Source: Bacteroidales bacterium M5 (GTDB taxonomy: Bacteria; Bacteroidota; Bacteroidia; Bacteroidales; Muribaculaceae). From it: a stretch of 39,857 bases of DNA. Made by a program: the position numbers and the translations under genes. Under the pieces are notes generated by a model. It had not been told where the DNA came from. It saw nothing but the letters and a program-made list of their open reading frames with translations, and did not search any database. Shown here one piece after another: positions 17,462 to 25,860 of the stretch (the first letter of the stretch is position 1; every line of letters starts with the position of its first letter). The DNA lies in the NCBI GenBank assembly GCA_001689535.1, contig LUJP01000043.1:1-39857 (forward strand), read 5' to 3'.

Positions 17462-17983
17462 ATGAATATGAAAAAACTGTTCATTCTTATTTTTGTACTG
17501 GCAGGATGCGCTATGACTTCTATGGCTCAGAAATTCGCTCTCGTGGATATGGAATACGTGCTCTCAAACATTCCCGCCTACGAGGTGGCAAACAATAATC
17601 TGGAGCAGCTCTCGCAGCGCTGGCAGAAAGAGGTGGAAGCTCTCAGCACTCAGGCCCAGACTCTTTACAAAAATTATCAGTCGCAGCTACCCATGCTTTC
17701 CGACGCCCAGAAGAAGGCCGGCGAGGCCGAGATAGTGGCCAAGGAAAAAGAGGCCGCTCAGCTCCGCAATAAATATTTCGGTCCCGATGGAGAGCTTTTC
17801 CAGCGTAGGCAGGCTCTGATGCGTCCCATTCAGGAAGAGGTTTACAATGCCGTGAAGCAGGTGAGCGAGGAGCGTGGCTATATGTGCATCTTCGACCGCG
17901 CGTCGGCCAGTAGCATAATCTTCGCCTCGCCCAAAATCGACGTGAGCAACGAAGTGCTTGCAAAAATGGGCATAGCCCGCTGA
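17462..17983 (+). CDS. OmpH/Skp-family periplasmic chaperone (first copy)
   Basis: A 173-residue periplasmic protein. The signal peptide (about 1-22) ends in MTSMAQ, then KFALVDMEYVLSNIPAYE begins the mature Skp-like core. A long helical, charged middle (about 40-130) corresponds to the coiled-coil tentacles that hold unfolded outer-membrane proteins, and the end (CIFDRASASSIIFAS) is the small beta part that trimerises. The family delivers barrel proteins to BamA, encoded upstream. This copy is one of a tandem pair 115 bases apart. Compared with the second copy it ends in PKIDVSNEVLAKMG, a typical OmpH finish. It starts with ATG ATG-like MNM; either methionine would serve. Confidence 0.92.
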   Translation: MNMKKLFILIFVLAGCAMTSMAQKFALVDMEYVLSNIPAYEVANNNLEQLSQRWQKEVEALSTQAQTLYKNYQSQLPMLSDAQKKAGEAEIVAKEKEAAQLRNKYFGPDGELFQRRQALMRPIQEEVYNAVKQVSEERGYMCIFDRASASSIIFASPKIDVSNEVLAKMGIAR

Positions 17984-18019
17984 CTATTGTGTCAAGCTGT
18001 GTCAAATAGGCCTCTTTTA

Positions 18020-18051
18020 TTAGGATAATATACTAAAAACGCCTATCTTTG
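18020..18051 (+). promoter_or_regulatory. Promoter for second ompH gene
   Basis: TTAG at 18020-18023, a 20-base spacer, then TATCTTTG at 18044-18051: a full -7 match and a one-mismatch -33 box. It gives the second ompH gene its own start with a leader of about 40 bases, even though the first copy lies just upstream. Confidence 0.75.
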
Positions 18052-18098
18052 CGTTCATAAATTTAACAGTGTAAATTAACATATCACCAATAGATAAA

Positions 18099-18593
18099 AT
18101 GATCAAGAAAATTTTGCTTGCGCTTGTTATAGCGTTCCCCACTATGGCTTTCGCCCAGAAATTCGGCGTAATCACCACCGACCAGCTCATCCAGTCGCTT
18201 CCCGAGATGAAAGAGGTGCAGACCACCCTCGAGGCATCCTCGAAGAAATATGAAGACGAGTTCAAGAATCTTCAGGACGAGATGCAGAAGAAGTACACCG
18301 AATTCCAGTCGCTCGAAGAGACCACTCCCTCCACCATCAAGGACCGTCGCCTTCAGGAAATGCAGGAACTTGATCAGAAGATCCAGCAGTTCCGTCAGAC
18401 AGCCAGCGAAGACCTTCAGCGTCAGCAGCAGCAGCTCATGGCTCCCATCCAGCAGAAAGTGATGACAGCCATCCAGACTGTGGGCCAGGAAGGCAATTTC
18501 ACCTTCATCTTTGAGAACATGGTGCCCGTTTATGTAGGTACCGATGTTACTGATGTAACTCCTCTGGTTAAAGCCAAACTCGGAATCAAATAA
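18099..18593 (+). CDS. OmpH/Skp-family periplasmic chaperone (second copy)
   Basis: A 164-residue Skp-like chaperone. The signal peptide (about 1-20) ends in TMAFAQ, then KFGVITTDQLIQSLPEMKE opens the mature protein. The middle is strongly helical and glutamine-rich (QQFRQTASEDLQRQQQQL), fitting the Skp tentacle. The end (FTFIFENMVPVYVGTDVTDVT) forms the trimerisation strands and stops in KAKLGIK. It has its own promoter and is followed by a strong terminator, so it can be expressed alone at high level. Tandem ompH genes next to bamA are the common Bacteroidota arrangement. The two copies differ enough that different clients are possible, but this is inference. Confidence 0.93.
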   Translation: MIKKILLALVIAFPTMAFAQKFGVITTDQLIQSLPEMKEVQTTLEASSKKYEDEFKNLQDEMQKKYTEFQSLEETTPSTIKDRRLQEMQELDQKIQQFRQTASEDLQRQQQQLMAPIQQKVMTAIQTVGQEGNFTFIFENMVPVYVGTDVTDVTPLVKAKLGIK

Positions 18594-18619
18594 TCCATTT
18601 CCGAGTAAAAAAGAGACAG

Positions 18620-18665
18620 ACCGCGCTCGTTGTCGGAATTCCGGCCGGAGCGCGGTTATTTTTTT
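18620..18665 (+). terminator. Rho-independent terminator after second ompH gene
   Basis: ACCGCGCTC at 18620-18628 pairs with GAGCGCGGT at 18648-18656. An inner CGGAATTCCG palindrome can form part of the loop, and a run of seven Ts follows (18659-18665). Confidence 0.92.
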
Positions 18666-18682
18666 AGACACTATTCTACAAA

Positions 18683-19525
18683 ATGGATAACGGAAAAAAT
18701 GAGCAGGCAGGGCCGATAGGGGTGTTCGATTCCGGATTCGGGGGCCTTACCATATTGCGCGACATCCGCGACAGGCTGCCGCAGTACGACTATCTGTATC
18801 TTGGCGACAATGCGCGCGCACCTTACGGCCCGAGGTCGTTTGATATCGTATACCGCTTCACGCTCGATGCCGTGAAATACCTTTTCAGCCGTGGTTGCCG
18901 GCTGGTGATACTTGCCTGCAATACCGCCTCCGCAAAAGCCCTGCGGTCAATCCAGCAGAACGACCTGCCGGGAATAGATCCCTCCCGGCGCGTGCTCGGT
19001 GTGATAAGACCGACGGCAGAAATCATCGGACAGCTCTCGCGCACCGGCCACATCGGGGTGCTTGCCACCGGCGGCACGGTGGCAAGCCGCAGCTATAATC
19101 TGGAGATAGAGAAGCTGCATCCGGGTTTCAGCGTAGCCACACAGGCATGCCCCATGTTCGTGCCTCTGGTGGAGAACAGCGAGACGGAAAGCCCCGCAGC
19201 CGACTATTTCGCCGCCAAATACATCAGCAGTCTATTGGAAAAAGACCGCCGGATAGATACCATTATACTGGCATGCACTCACTATCCGTTGCTCTACGAC
19301 GTGATCAGGCGCAATACTCCGCCGGAAATCAACGTGGTGTGTCAGGGAGGCATTGTAGCCGACAGTCTTGCCGACTATATGGAACGTCATCCCGAGATTG
19401 CCGGCAGGTGTACCACCGGCGGCAAATGCGCATATCTTACCACGGAGAATCCGGAGGCATTCGCCGACCTTGCGCGCGTGTTTCTCGACGAGGATATAGA
19501 AGCGAAACATGTGGAGCTGAACTAA
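18683..19525 (+). CDS. murI: Glutamate racemase MurI
   Basis: A 280-residue cofactor-free racemase making D-glutamate for peptidoglycan. Both catalytic cysteines are present, C79 in LACNTASA and C198 in LACTHYPLL. The N terminus has the standard GVFDSGFGGLTILRDI (13-28), and the substrate loop GDNARAPYG is at 41-49. The length is normal. It starts 18 bases after the T-run of the ompH terminator, so its promoter would have to overlap that terminator or it depends on read-through; I see no clear -7 box. Its place beside the Bam/Skp genes is conserved in Bacteroidota. Confidence 0.96.
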   Translation: MDNGKNEQAGPIGVFDSGFGGLTILRDIRDRLPQYDYLYLGDNARAPYGPRSFDIVYRFTLDAVKYLFSRGCRLVILACNTASAKALRSIQQNDLPGIDPSRRVLGVIRPTAEIIGQLSRTGHIGVLATGGTVASRSYNLEIEKLHPGFSVATQACPMFVPLVENSETESPAADYFAAKYISSLLEKDRRIDTIILACTHYPLLYDVIRRNTPPEINVVCQGGIVADSLADYMERHPEIAGRCTTGGKCAYLTTENPEAFADLARVFLDEDIEAKHVELN

Positions 19526-19605
19526 TCAGGGGGCTTCATACGTTATAAATTCAAGCGGTTTTATTCCGGAAACTCCGGAAGCCCATAACCAAAATATCAT
19601 TCAGA

Positions 19606-20472
19606 ATGAATCTTAACGGCCGGCGCAGAAGCAACAATATCGAAGACCGCCGCGGATTGTCATCCGGACTAAAGATAGGAGGTGGCATAGGTGCGGTGAT
19701 AATAGCAGCACTCATAGCCTGGATTTCGGGCGGTGACCCTATGAGCGTGCTCACACAGAATGCGGGAGCGCTGATGGGAGGAGGCGAACAGACCACCCAG
19801 CAGTACACACCTACGGCCGAGGACCAGGAGCTCGAGGCGTTCGTAAGCCAGATTCTGGCCGGAACGGAGGATGTGTGGACGGAAGTATTCCGGCAGCAGG
19901 GCCTTACTTATGAGCCGCCGAAACTCGTGCTTTTCAACGGATCGGTGCAGAGCGGCTGCGGAGGTGCCACAAGCTCTGTGGGGCCGTTCTATTGCTCGGC
20001 CGACAACGCCGTGTATCTAGACCTCTCTTTTCTGCGCGACATGAGAAGCACCCTTGGGGCGGGAGGTGATTTCGCCTACGCCTATGTGGTAGCCCACGAG
20101 GTGGGTCACCATGTGCAGAACCAGCTGGGTATTCTTGAGGATGCCCACGAAAAAATGTCGCGTTTGAGCCAGACCGAGGCCAACAAGATAAGCGTGGCCC
20201 TCGAATTGCAGGCCGATTACCTTGCCGGAGTGTGGGCTCACCACGACAACGCGCGTTTCGGGTCGCTTGAACCCGGCGATGTCGAGGAGGCGCTTGATGC
20301 AGCCCTGAAAATCGGCGACGATTATCTGCAGAAGAAAGCTCAGGGCTATGCCGTGCCCGAGTCGTTCAACCATGGCACATCGGAGCAACGCGAGCGCTGG
20401 CTCAACAAAGGCATACGCACCGGCGACCTCAGCCAGGGAAACACTTTTGCGGTGCCTTATTCGCAATTATAA
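19606..20472 (+). CDS. Neutral zinc metallopeptidase, YpfJ/KPN_02809 family
   Basis: A 288-residue membrane-anchored protein. An arginine-rich cytoplasmic start (MNLNGRRRSNNIEDRRG) precedes one transmembrane segment at about 24-41. A low-complexity linker leads to the putative peptidase domain from about 75, with the zinc motif HEVGHH at 164-169 and a downstream ELQADYLAGVWAHH that supplies the third ligand and packing residues. CGGATSSVGPFYC at 118-130 is the conserved cysteine-framed stretch of the family, probably a disulfide. The substrate is not known for this family. It ends 19 bases from the end of comF, which reads in the opposite direction, with no terminator hairpin between them. 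Confidence 0.92.
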   Translation: MNLNGRRRSNNIEDRRGLSSGLKIGGGIGAVIIAALIAWISGGDPMSVLTQNAGALMGGGEQTTQQYTPTAEDQELEAFVSQILAGTEDVWTEVFRQQGLTYEPPKLVLFNGSVQSGCGGATSSVGPFYCSADNAVYLDLSFLRDMRSTLGAGGDFAYAYVVAHEVGHHVQNQLGILEDAHEKMSRLSQTEANKISVALELQADYLAGVWAHHDNARFGSLEPGDVEEALDAALKIGDDYLQKKAQGYAVPESFNHGTSEQRERWLNKGIRTGDLSQGNTFAVPYSQL

Positions 20473-20491
20473 ACAGGGCGTAGTAACAGCT

Positions 20492-21226
20492 TCATGAAAG
20501 CTCGGTGACGGCGAGGGAGAGCACAGAAATGCGTGCCGACGGAAACGCGGCGTGAATGGCCTCGGCGCAGGAAAGCAGTGTGGCTCCGGTAGTGATCACA
20601 TCGTCGACTATGAGGATATGTTTTCCTGAGAGATCTGCATCGGGTGAAACGGTGTAGGTGTCGCGGGCATTTCTCCAGCGCTCGAACGACGTGCGGCGAG
20701 TCTGTGACGAATGGCGCCGGCGGCATATGAGCGCGTGCTTCATCGGGATTCCTGTGCTCCGGGATACGGCATCGGCTATGTAATCGGTCTGATTGTAGCC
20801 TCTCCTGAGTTTTTTGAGAAGATGAAGCGGCACCGGCACAATCATGTCTATATCCGCAAAGAAGCCGGCGGCTTGGATGCTGTCGGTAAGTTTCCGCGCA
20901 AGCCATGAGGCTATGCGCGGGCGTCCGTTGTACTTTGCATCCTGTATCAGGAGGGTGAATCGGTTTGACCGGAGATAATAGTAGAGCGATACTGCCTTCT
21001 CTATCGGAGCGTGGCCCGCGAGGCGGTCATGAATGAAATTGGAACGGAAATCGGTGATGCGGCACAGCGGCATTTCGCAGAGACATTTGAGGCAAAGGGT
21101 GTCTTCACCGTCAACCAGCGCGTCGCCGCACACCTCACACAGCCTCGGGTAGATGAGCGCCAGGAGGCTTTCTGCTCCCGAACGCAACGCTGCGACGGTG
21201 CCGGATATCACTGATCGGATTTCCAT
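20492..21226 (-). CDS. ComF-family phosphoribosyltransferase-like protein
   Basis: A 244-residue ComF-type protein. The N terminus has a zinc-finger-like set of cysteines (CEVCGDAL, CLKCLCEMPLC at about 30-55). The type I phosphoribosyltransferase part follows, with KYNGRPRIASWLARKL at 99-114, VPVPLHLLKKLRRGYNQTDYIA at about 130-151 and the PRPP loop ILIVDDVITTGATL at 204-217. ComF proteins help DNA uptake in naturally competent bacteria, but many carriers are not known to be competent. Its start overlaps recX by 19 bases, and it is the last gene of the carAB-prmC-recX-comF run. Confidence 0.9.
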   Translation of the reverse strand: MEIRSVISGTVAALRSGAESLLALIYPRLCEVCGDALVDGEDTLCLKCLCEMPLCRITDFRSNFIHDRLAGHAPIEKAVSLYYYLRSNRFTLLIQDAKYNGRPRIASWLARKLTDSIQAAGFFADIDMIVPVPLHLLKKLRRGYNQTDYIADAVSRSTGIPMKHALICRRRHSSQTRRTSFERWRNARDTYTVSPDADLSGKHILIVDDVITTGATLLSCAEAIHAAFPSARISVLSLAVTELS

Positions 21227-21699
21227 AATGCGGAAGAGGAGAGAATGCGGAATATAAGGGATGTCTCGTAGCCACGTGATGCGGCGAAGCGCATCAGTTT
21301 CTGGCGCGCCTGGAGGCGGTCGGTGTCGGGGGGGAGAGAGCGGAGTTTCGCTCTGATGGCCTTGAAGGCAGTCAGGGTGTATTGGCGCGCTTCGATTTCC
21401 TGCTCCATTACTTCGTCTATGATTTCGGCGGGAATGCGCTTTGCATAAAGACCATTGCGTATCTTGATGCGTCCCCAGGAGGAGTATGCGAATTTGGAGT
21501 GTACGTAGGCTGCTGCAAACCGCCGGTCGTCAATCAGCCTCGTGGCGATGAGCCGCTCAAGCATTCCGTCGATCTGCGACTGAGGGAATCCTTTGCGCCG
21601 GAGTTTTTCGGCAATCTCGTAGGAACAGTGTTCGGCGCGGTTGCACAGGGCTTCGAGTCGGAGCAACTCGGCTTTGGGGTTGAGGGGCTTTTTTTGCAT
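21208..21699 (-). CDS. recX: Regulatory protein RecX
   Basis: A 163-residue all-helical protein that modulates RecA filaments. The pattern of three-helix repeats is visible: ALCNRAEHCSYEIAEKLRRKGFPQ in the first, LIATRLIDDRRFAAAYVHSKF in the second and WGRIKIRNGLYAKRIPAEIIDEVME in the third, all typical of RecX. The length is normal. It starts six bases after prmC ends, overlaps comF by 19 bases and belongs to the same transcript. RecX genes often sit beside recA, but recA is not in this window. Confidence 0.9.
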   Translation of the reverse strand: MQKKPLNPKAELLRLEALCNRAEHCSYEIAEKLRRKGFPQSQIDGMLERLIATRLIDDRRFAAAYVHSKFAYSSWGRIKIRNGLYAKRIPAEIIDEVMEQEIEARQYTLTAFKAIRAKLRSLPPDTDRLQARQKLMRFAASRGYETSLIFRILSSSALWKSDQ

Positions 21700-21705
21700 G
21701 AGGCG

Positions 21706-22566
21706 TTACGGGCGGATGGCGGAGAGAAAGCGCCGGCGGCGCGAGGAGTCGGGGAGCACGCTCACGCTGTCCCATCCATCGGCGCGCATTTCCTGTGCGA
21801 GCTGTTCTACCGTGAGGGGATTTACCTCAAAATACAGCCGTCCCTCCGGTTTCAGCGCCGTGAGCGCATAGCGGGCTATAGATGTATAGAAACGCAGAGG
21901 GTCGTCATCGGGCACAAATAAAGCCAGTGCCGGTTCATGCGCAAGGACGTTTGCTTCCATATCACGCCGCTCGGAATCGAGCACATAAGGGGGATTGCTC
22001 ACTATAATGTCGAACTGCGGAGAGGTTTCGGGGGCAAGTTTCAGAGCATCGGCCTGCAGGAAGTCAATTCTGACTTTAAGCTCCGCGGCGTTTCGCCGCG
22101 CGATCTCGAGCGCAGGAGCGCTGATGTCGATAGCCTCTACCTTCGAAAACGGCAGGTTGCGTGCGAGCGCCACGGCTATACAGCCGGAACCGGTGCAGAC
22201 GTCGAGCACCGAGAGGTCGCTGCGCGAGGAGTTTTCTTTGACTATGAGGTCGACCAGCTCGGCGGTCTCCGGGCGGGGAATAAGTACGTCGGGACTCACG
22301 TGCAGGCGCAGGCCATAGAAATCCGTGATGCCGAAAATATACTGAATGGGGTCGCCCTGAAGCAGACGCCTTACCGTATCGTCCGTTTTTCCGCGCAGGA
22401 AATCCGAAACGGGATTGCGGGCCTTTACGGCAAGGTCGACCTGCGAATAGCCTTTGAGCTCGCGCATCATTATACGCACCATCCATTGCGCTTCACCCGA
22501 GCCGTAGCGTGGCTGAAGACGCGATGCCGCGTCGCGACACAGCTGTTCAAGCGTCAGGCTTTCCAT
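21706..22566 (-). CDS. prmC: Release factor glutamine methyltransferase PrmC (HemK)
   Basis: A 286-residue enzyme that methylates the glutamine of the GGQ motif in translation release factors using SAM. An N-terminal helical domain (about 1-75) precedes the Rossmann methyltransferase with the SAM motif LDVCTGSGCIAVALA at 121-135, LIPRPETAELVD at 95-106 and the catalytic NPPY at 191-194. The length is normal. Its ATG shares one base with the carB stop (TGATG-type overlap), and recX follows after six bases, so it is in the middle of a tight operon. Confidence 0.95.
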   Translation of the reverse strand: MESLTLEQLCRDAASRLQPRYGSGEAQWMVRIMMRELKGYSQVDLAVKARNPVSDFLRGKTDDTVRRLLQGDPIQYIFGITDFYGLRLHVSPDVLIPRPETAELVDLIVKENSSRSDLSVLDVCTGSGCIAVALARNLPFSKVEAIDISAPALEIARRNAAELKVRIDFLQADALKLAPETSPQFDIIVSNPPYVLDSERRDMEANVLAHEPALALFVPDDDPLRFYTSIARYALTALKPEGRLYFEVNPLTVEQLAQEMRADGWDSVSVLPDSSRRRRFLSAIRP

Positions 22567-25500
22567 CAGTATTCGTCCCAGGCTTTGATTTCGATGTCGT
22601 CGGGCTTCATTGAGGTGAATGCTCCGATGAAAGCTGCTGCAAGACGTGCGTTGGTGAGCAGTGGAATGTTGAGGTCGATGGCTGCGCGGCGTATCTTGTG
22701 ACCGTTGGTGAGCTCCGCGGGTGTGAGGTTCTTGGGTATGTTGACCACAAGGTCTATCTCCTTGTTGTGGAGGAGCTGGAGGGCCTGGGGTTCCATGTCG
22801 CTCTCGCTGGGCCAGTATACGCGCACGGCGGGAATGCCGTTGTCGTTGAGGAAACGGTGGGTTCCCCCGGTGGCATAGATGCGGTAGCCCTTGTCGTGGA
22901 GACGGTGGGCCGATTCGAGCATGGCGGCTTTCTGCTTGGGAGTTCCGGTAGAGAGAAGCACACCTTTTGACGGAATGCGCTGCCCCACGGAAAGCATGGA
23001 TTTGAGCAGAGCTTCGGAGGTGTCGACGCCCAGACAGCCTACCTCACCGGTCGACGACATGTCGACGCCCAGAACCGGGTCGGCACCCTGCAGGCGCGAG
23101 AAGCTGAACTGCGAGGCCTTGATGCCCACATAGTCCAGATCGAAGGCGTTTTTGGCAGGTTTTTCCACCGGTATGCCGAGCATGATCTTGGTGGCGAGAT
23201 CGATGAAGTTGATTTTAAGTACCTTCGACACGAAGGGGAAGCTTCGCGATGCGCGCAGGTTGCATTCTATCACCTTTATGTCGTTGTTCTTGGCAAGGAA
23301 CTGGATGTTGAAGGGGCCGGAGATATTGAGGGCGGCAGCGATCTGCGACGACACCTTCTTGATGCGGCGCATAGTCTCAACGTAGAGTTTCTGCGGGGGG
23401 AACTGGATTGTGGCATCGCCGGAGTGTACGCCGGCATACTCTATATGCTCCGATATGGCGTATGCCTTGATTTCACCGTTCTGAGCCACAGCGTCCATCT
23501 CAATTTCCTTGGCGTTCTGGATAAATTCCGTAACCACCACGGGGTGCTGCTTCGATACGTTGGCGGCAAGCTGCAGGAACTGGTGAAGTTCGTCGCGGTT
23601 GGAGCAGACGTTCATGGCCGCGCCGGAAAGCACGTAGCTGGGGCGCACGAGCACCGGGAATCCCACTTCATCGATGAAGCGGTTGATATCTTCAAAACTG
23701 GTAAGTTCGCGCCAGCGGGGCTGGTCAATGCCCAGACGGTCGAGCATGGCCGAGAATTTGTGGCGGTCCTCGGCGTTGTCAATGCTCTTGGCCGATGTGC
23801 CGAGAATGTTGATGTGCTCCTTGTCGAGGCGCATGGCGAGATTGTTGGGAATCTGGCCGCCCACGGAGAGTATCACGCCGTGGGGCATCTCGAGGTCGAG
23901 AATATCCATGACGCGCTCGAATGTGAGCTCGTCGAAGTACAGGCGGTCGCACATGTCATAGTCGGTCGACACGGTCTCGGGATTATAGTTTATCATCACT
24001 GAGCGCCAGCCCTCTTTCTTTATGGTGAGGAGTGCGTTGACCGAACACCAGTCGAATTCCACGGAGCTGCCGATGCGGTATGCGCCCGAGCCGAGCACTA
24101 CCACTGAGCGGCCGTCGTGTTCGTAGTCGATATCGTTCTGCGTTCCGTTGTAGGTGAGATACAGATAGTTTGTCATGGCCGGATATTCAGCGGCCAGTGT
24201 GTCGATCTGTTTCACTACGGGAAGAATGCCATTGGCCTTGCGCAGGGTGCGCACCTTCATGATGCTGCCGTCGGTGCTGCGGTCGAGCTCCTCGGGGATT
24301 ACAAAGCGTGCTATCTGGAAGTCGCTGAAGCCCTGTTCCTTTGCCTGGCGGAGCAGCGCGGAGTCGAGGCCGTCCAGACCGCCCTTGACGTTTCCGAGCT
24401 CATGGCTGGTGGTTATGATGTTGTGGAGGCGGTAGAGGAACCACTTGTCAATCTTTGTAAGCTCATGGATGCGCTCCACGGTGTAGCCTTCCTCAAAGGC
24501 ACGGGCTATGGCGAATATGCGTTTGTCGGTGGGAGTGGAGAGGGCGTTGTCCAGATCGTCGAATTTCATCGGACGATTGCCCACGAAACCGTGCATTCCC
24601 TGTCCGATCATTCGGAGTCCTTTCTGAATCACTTCCTCGAATGTGCGGCCAATGGCCATCACCTCGCCCACTGATTTCATGGATGAGCCGATTTCGCGGC
24701 GCACGCCGTGGAATTTGCCGAGGTCCCAGCGGGGAATCTTGCAAACTATGTAGTCAAGGGCCGGCTCGAAGAAGGCCGAGGTCTCGCGCGTAACGGAGTT
24801 GCGGAGGTCAAACAGGCCGTAGCCGAGGCCAAGTTTGGCGGCCACGAAAGCTAGAGGATAGCCGGTGGCTTTCGACGCCAGGGCCGACGAGCGGCTGAGG
24901 CGGGCGTTCACCTCGATGACGCGGTAGTCCATGGATGTGGGATCGAACGCATACTGTACGTTGCATTCGCCCACAATGCCTATGTGGCGTATGATTTTGA
25001 TGGCGAGCTTGCGCAGATAGTGGTAGTCCTCGTTGGTGAGGGTCTGCGACGGTGCAACCACGATGCTCTCGCCGGTATGGATTCCCAGTGGGTCGAAGTT
25101 TTCCATGTTGCAGACGGTGATACAGTTGTCGAAGCGGTCGCGCACCACCTCGTATTCCACTTCTTTCCATCCCTTGAGCGATTTCTCCACGAGTACCTGG
25201 GGCGAGAACGAAAGGGCCTTCTCGGTGAGGGCCACGAGTTCCTCCTCATTGTCGCAGAAACCGCTGCCGAGGCCTCCGAGGGCATAGGCTGCGCGCACTA
25301 TCACCGGGAAGCCGAGGCGGTTGGCGGCCTCCACGGCCTGCTCCACGGTATCCACAGCCTCGCTCTTGATTGTCTTTACGCCGATTTCATCGAGCTTTTT
25401 GACGAAGAGTTCGCGGTCTTCGGTGTCCATTATGGCCTGCACGGGTGTGCCGAGCACTTTCAGATTGTACTTTTCAAGCACCCCGCTTTTGTAGAGCTCC

Positions 25501-25805
25501 ACACCGCAGTTGAGCGCCGTCTGGCCGCCGAATGCGAGGAGGATGCCGTCAGGACGCTCCCGATCAATCACTTTCTCCACGAAGAATGGAGTCACGGGCA
25601 GGAAGTATATTTTGTCGGCAAACCCTTCGGAGGTCTGTACGGTGGCGATATTCGGGTTGATGAGCACCGTGGTGATACCTTCTTCCTTCATCGCTTTCAG
25701 GGCCTGCGAGCCGGAGTAGTCAAATTCGCCGGCCTCGCCTATTTTCAGGGCGCCGGAGCCCAGTATGAGCACTTTTTTTATTTCAGATGGCTTTGACGTG
25801 GACAT
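22566..25805 (-). CDS. carB: Carbamoyl-phosphate synthase large subunit CarB
   Basis: A 1079-residue subunit that makes carbamoyl phosphate from bicarbonate, ammonia and two ATP, feeding pyrimidine and arginine synthesis. Two ATP-grasp halves are present: the first begins KVLILGSGALKIGEAGEFDYSG, the second VVVLGSGAYRIGSSVEFDWC near residue 570, as expected from the internal duplication. An oligomerisation region lies at about 400-550. The C-terminal MGS-like allosteric domain (about 940-1079) includes GVLLSTGTPKQKAAMLES and DLVVNIPKNL. The length is typical. carA is 55 bases upstream and prmC overlaps by one base. Confidence 0.98.
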   Translation of the reverse strand: MSTSKPSEIKKVLILGSGALKIGEAGEFDYSGSQALKAMKEEGITTVLINPNIATVQTSEGFADKIYFLPVTPFFVEKVIDRERPDGILLAFGGQTALNCGVELYKSGVLEKYNLKVLGTPVQAIMDTEDRELFVKKLDEIGVKTIKSEAVDTVEQAVEAANRLGFPVIVRAAYALGGLGSGFCDNEEELVALTEKALSFSPQVLVEKSLKGWKEVEYEVVRDRFDNCITVCNMENFDPLGIHTGESIVVAPSQTLTNEDYHYLRKLAIKIIRHIGIVGECNVQYAFDPTSMDYRVIEVNARLSRSSALASKATGYPLAFVAAKLGLGYGLFDLRNSVTRETSAFFEPALDYIVCKIPRWDLGKFHGVRREIGSSMKSVGEVMAIGRTFEEVIQKGLRMIGQGMHGFVGNRPMKFDDLDNALSTPTDKRIFAIARAFEEGYTVERIHELTKIDKWFLYRLHNIITTSHELGNVKGGLDGLDSALLRQAKEQGFSDFQIARFVIPEELDRSTDGSIMKVRTLRKANGILPVVKQIDTLAAEYPAMTNYLYLTYNGTQNDIDYEHDGRSVVVLGSGAYRIGSSVEFDWCSVNALLTIKKEGWRSVMINYNPETVSTDYDMCDRLYFDELTFERVMDILDLEMPHGVILSVGGQIPNNLAMRLDKEHINILGTSAKSIDNAEDRHKFSAMLDRLGIDQPRWRELTSFEDINRFIDEVGFPVLVRPSYVLSGAAMNVCSNRDELHQFLQLAANVSKQHPVVVTEFIQNAKEIEMDAVAQNGEIKAYAISEHIEYAGVHSGDATIQFPPQKLYVETMRRIKKVSSQIAAALNISGPFNIQFLAKNNDIKVIECNLRASRSFPFVSKVLKINFIDLATKIMLGIPVEKPAKNAFDLDYVGIKASQFSFSRLQGADPVLGVDMSSTGEVGCLGVDTSEALLKSMLSVGQRIPSKGVLLSTGTPKQKAAMLESAHRLHDKGYRIYATGGTHRFLNDNGIPAVRVYWPSESDMEPQALQLLHNKEIDLVVNIPKNLTPAELTNGHKIRRAAIDLNIPLLTNARLAAAFIGAFTSMKPDDIEIKAWDEY

Positions 25806-25860
25806 ATATGTAGCTGGAGATAATGCGTTAGATAATGGGGATGTGGAATGCCGGGCCGTG

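Noticed and set aside
19564..19580. TTCCGGA/TCCGGAA hairpin after murI as a terminator
   Set aside because: The stem is perfect but only seven bases, with no T-run on either strand, so it was not called as a terminator.
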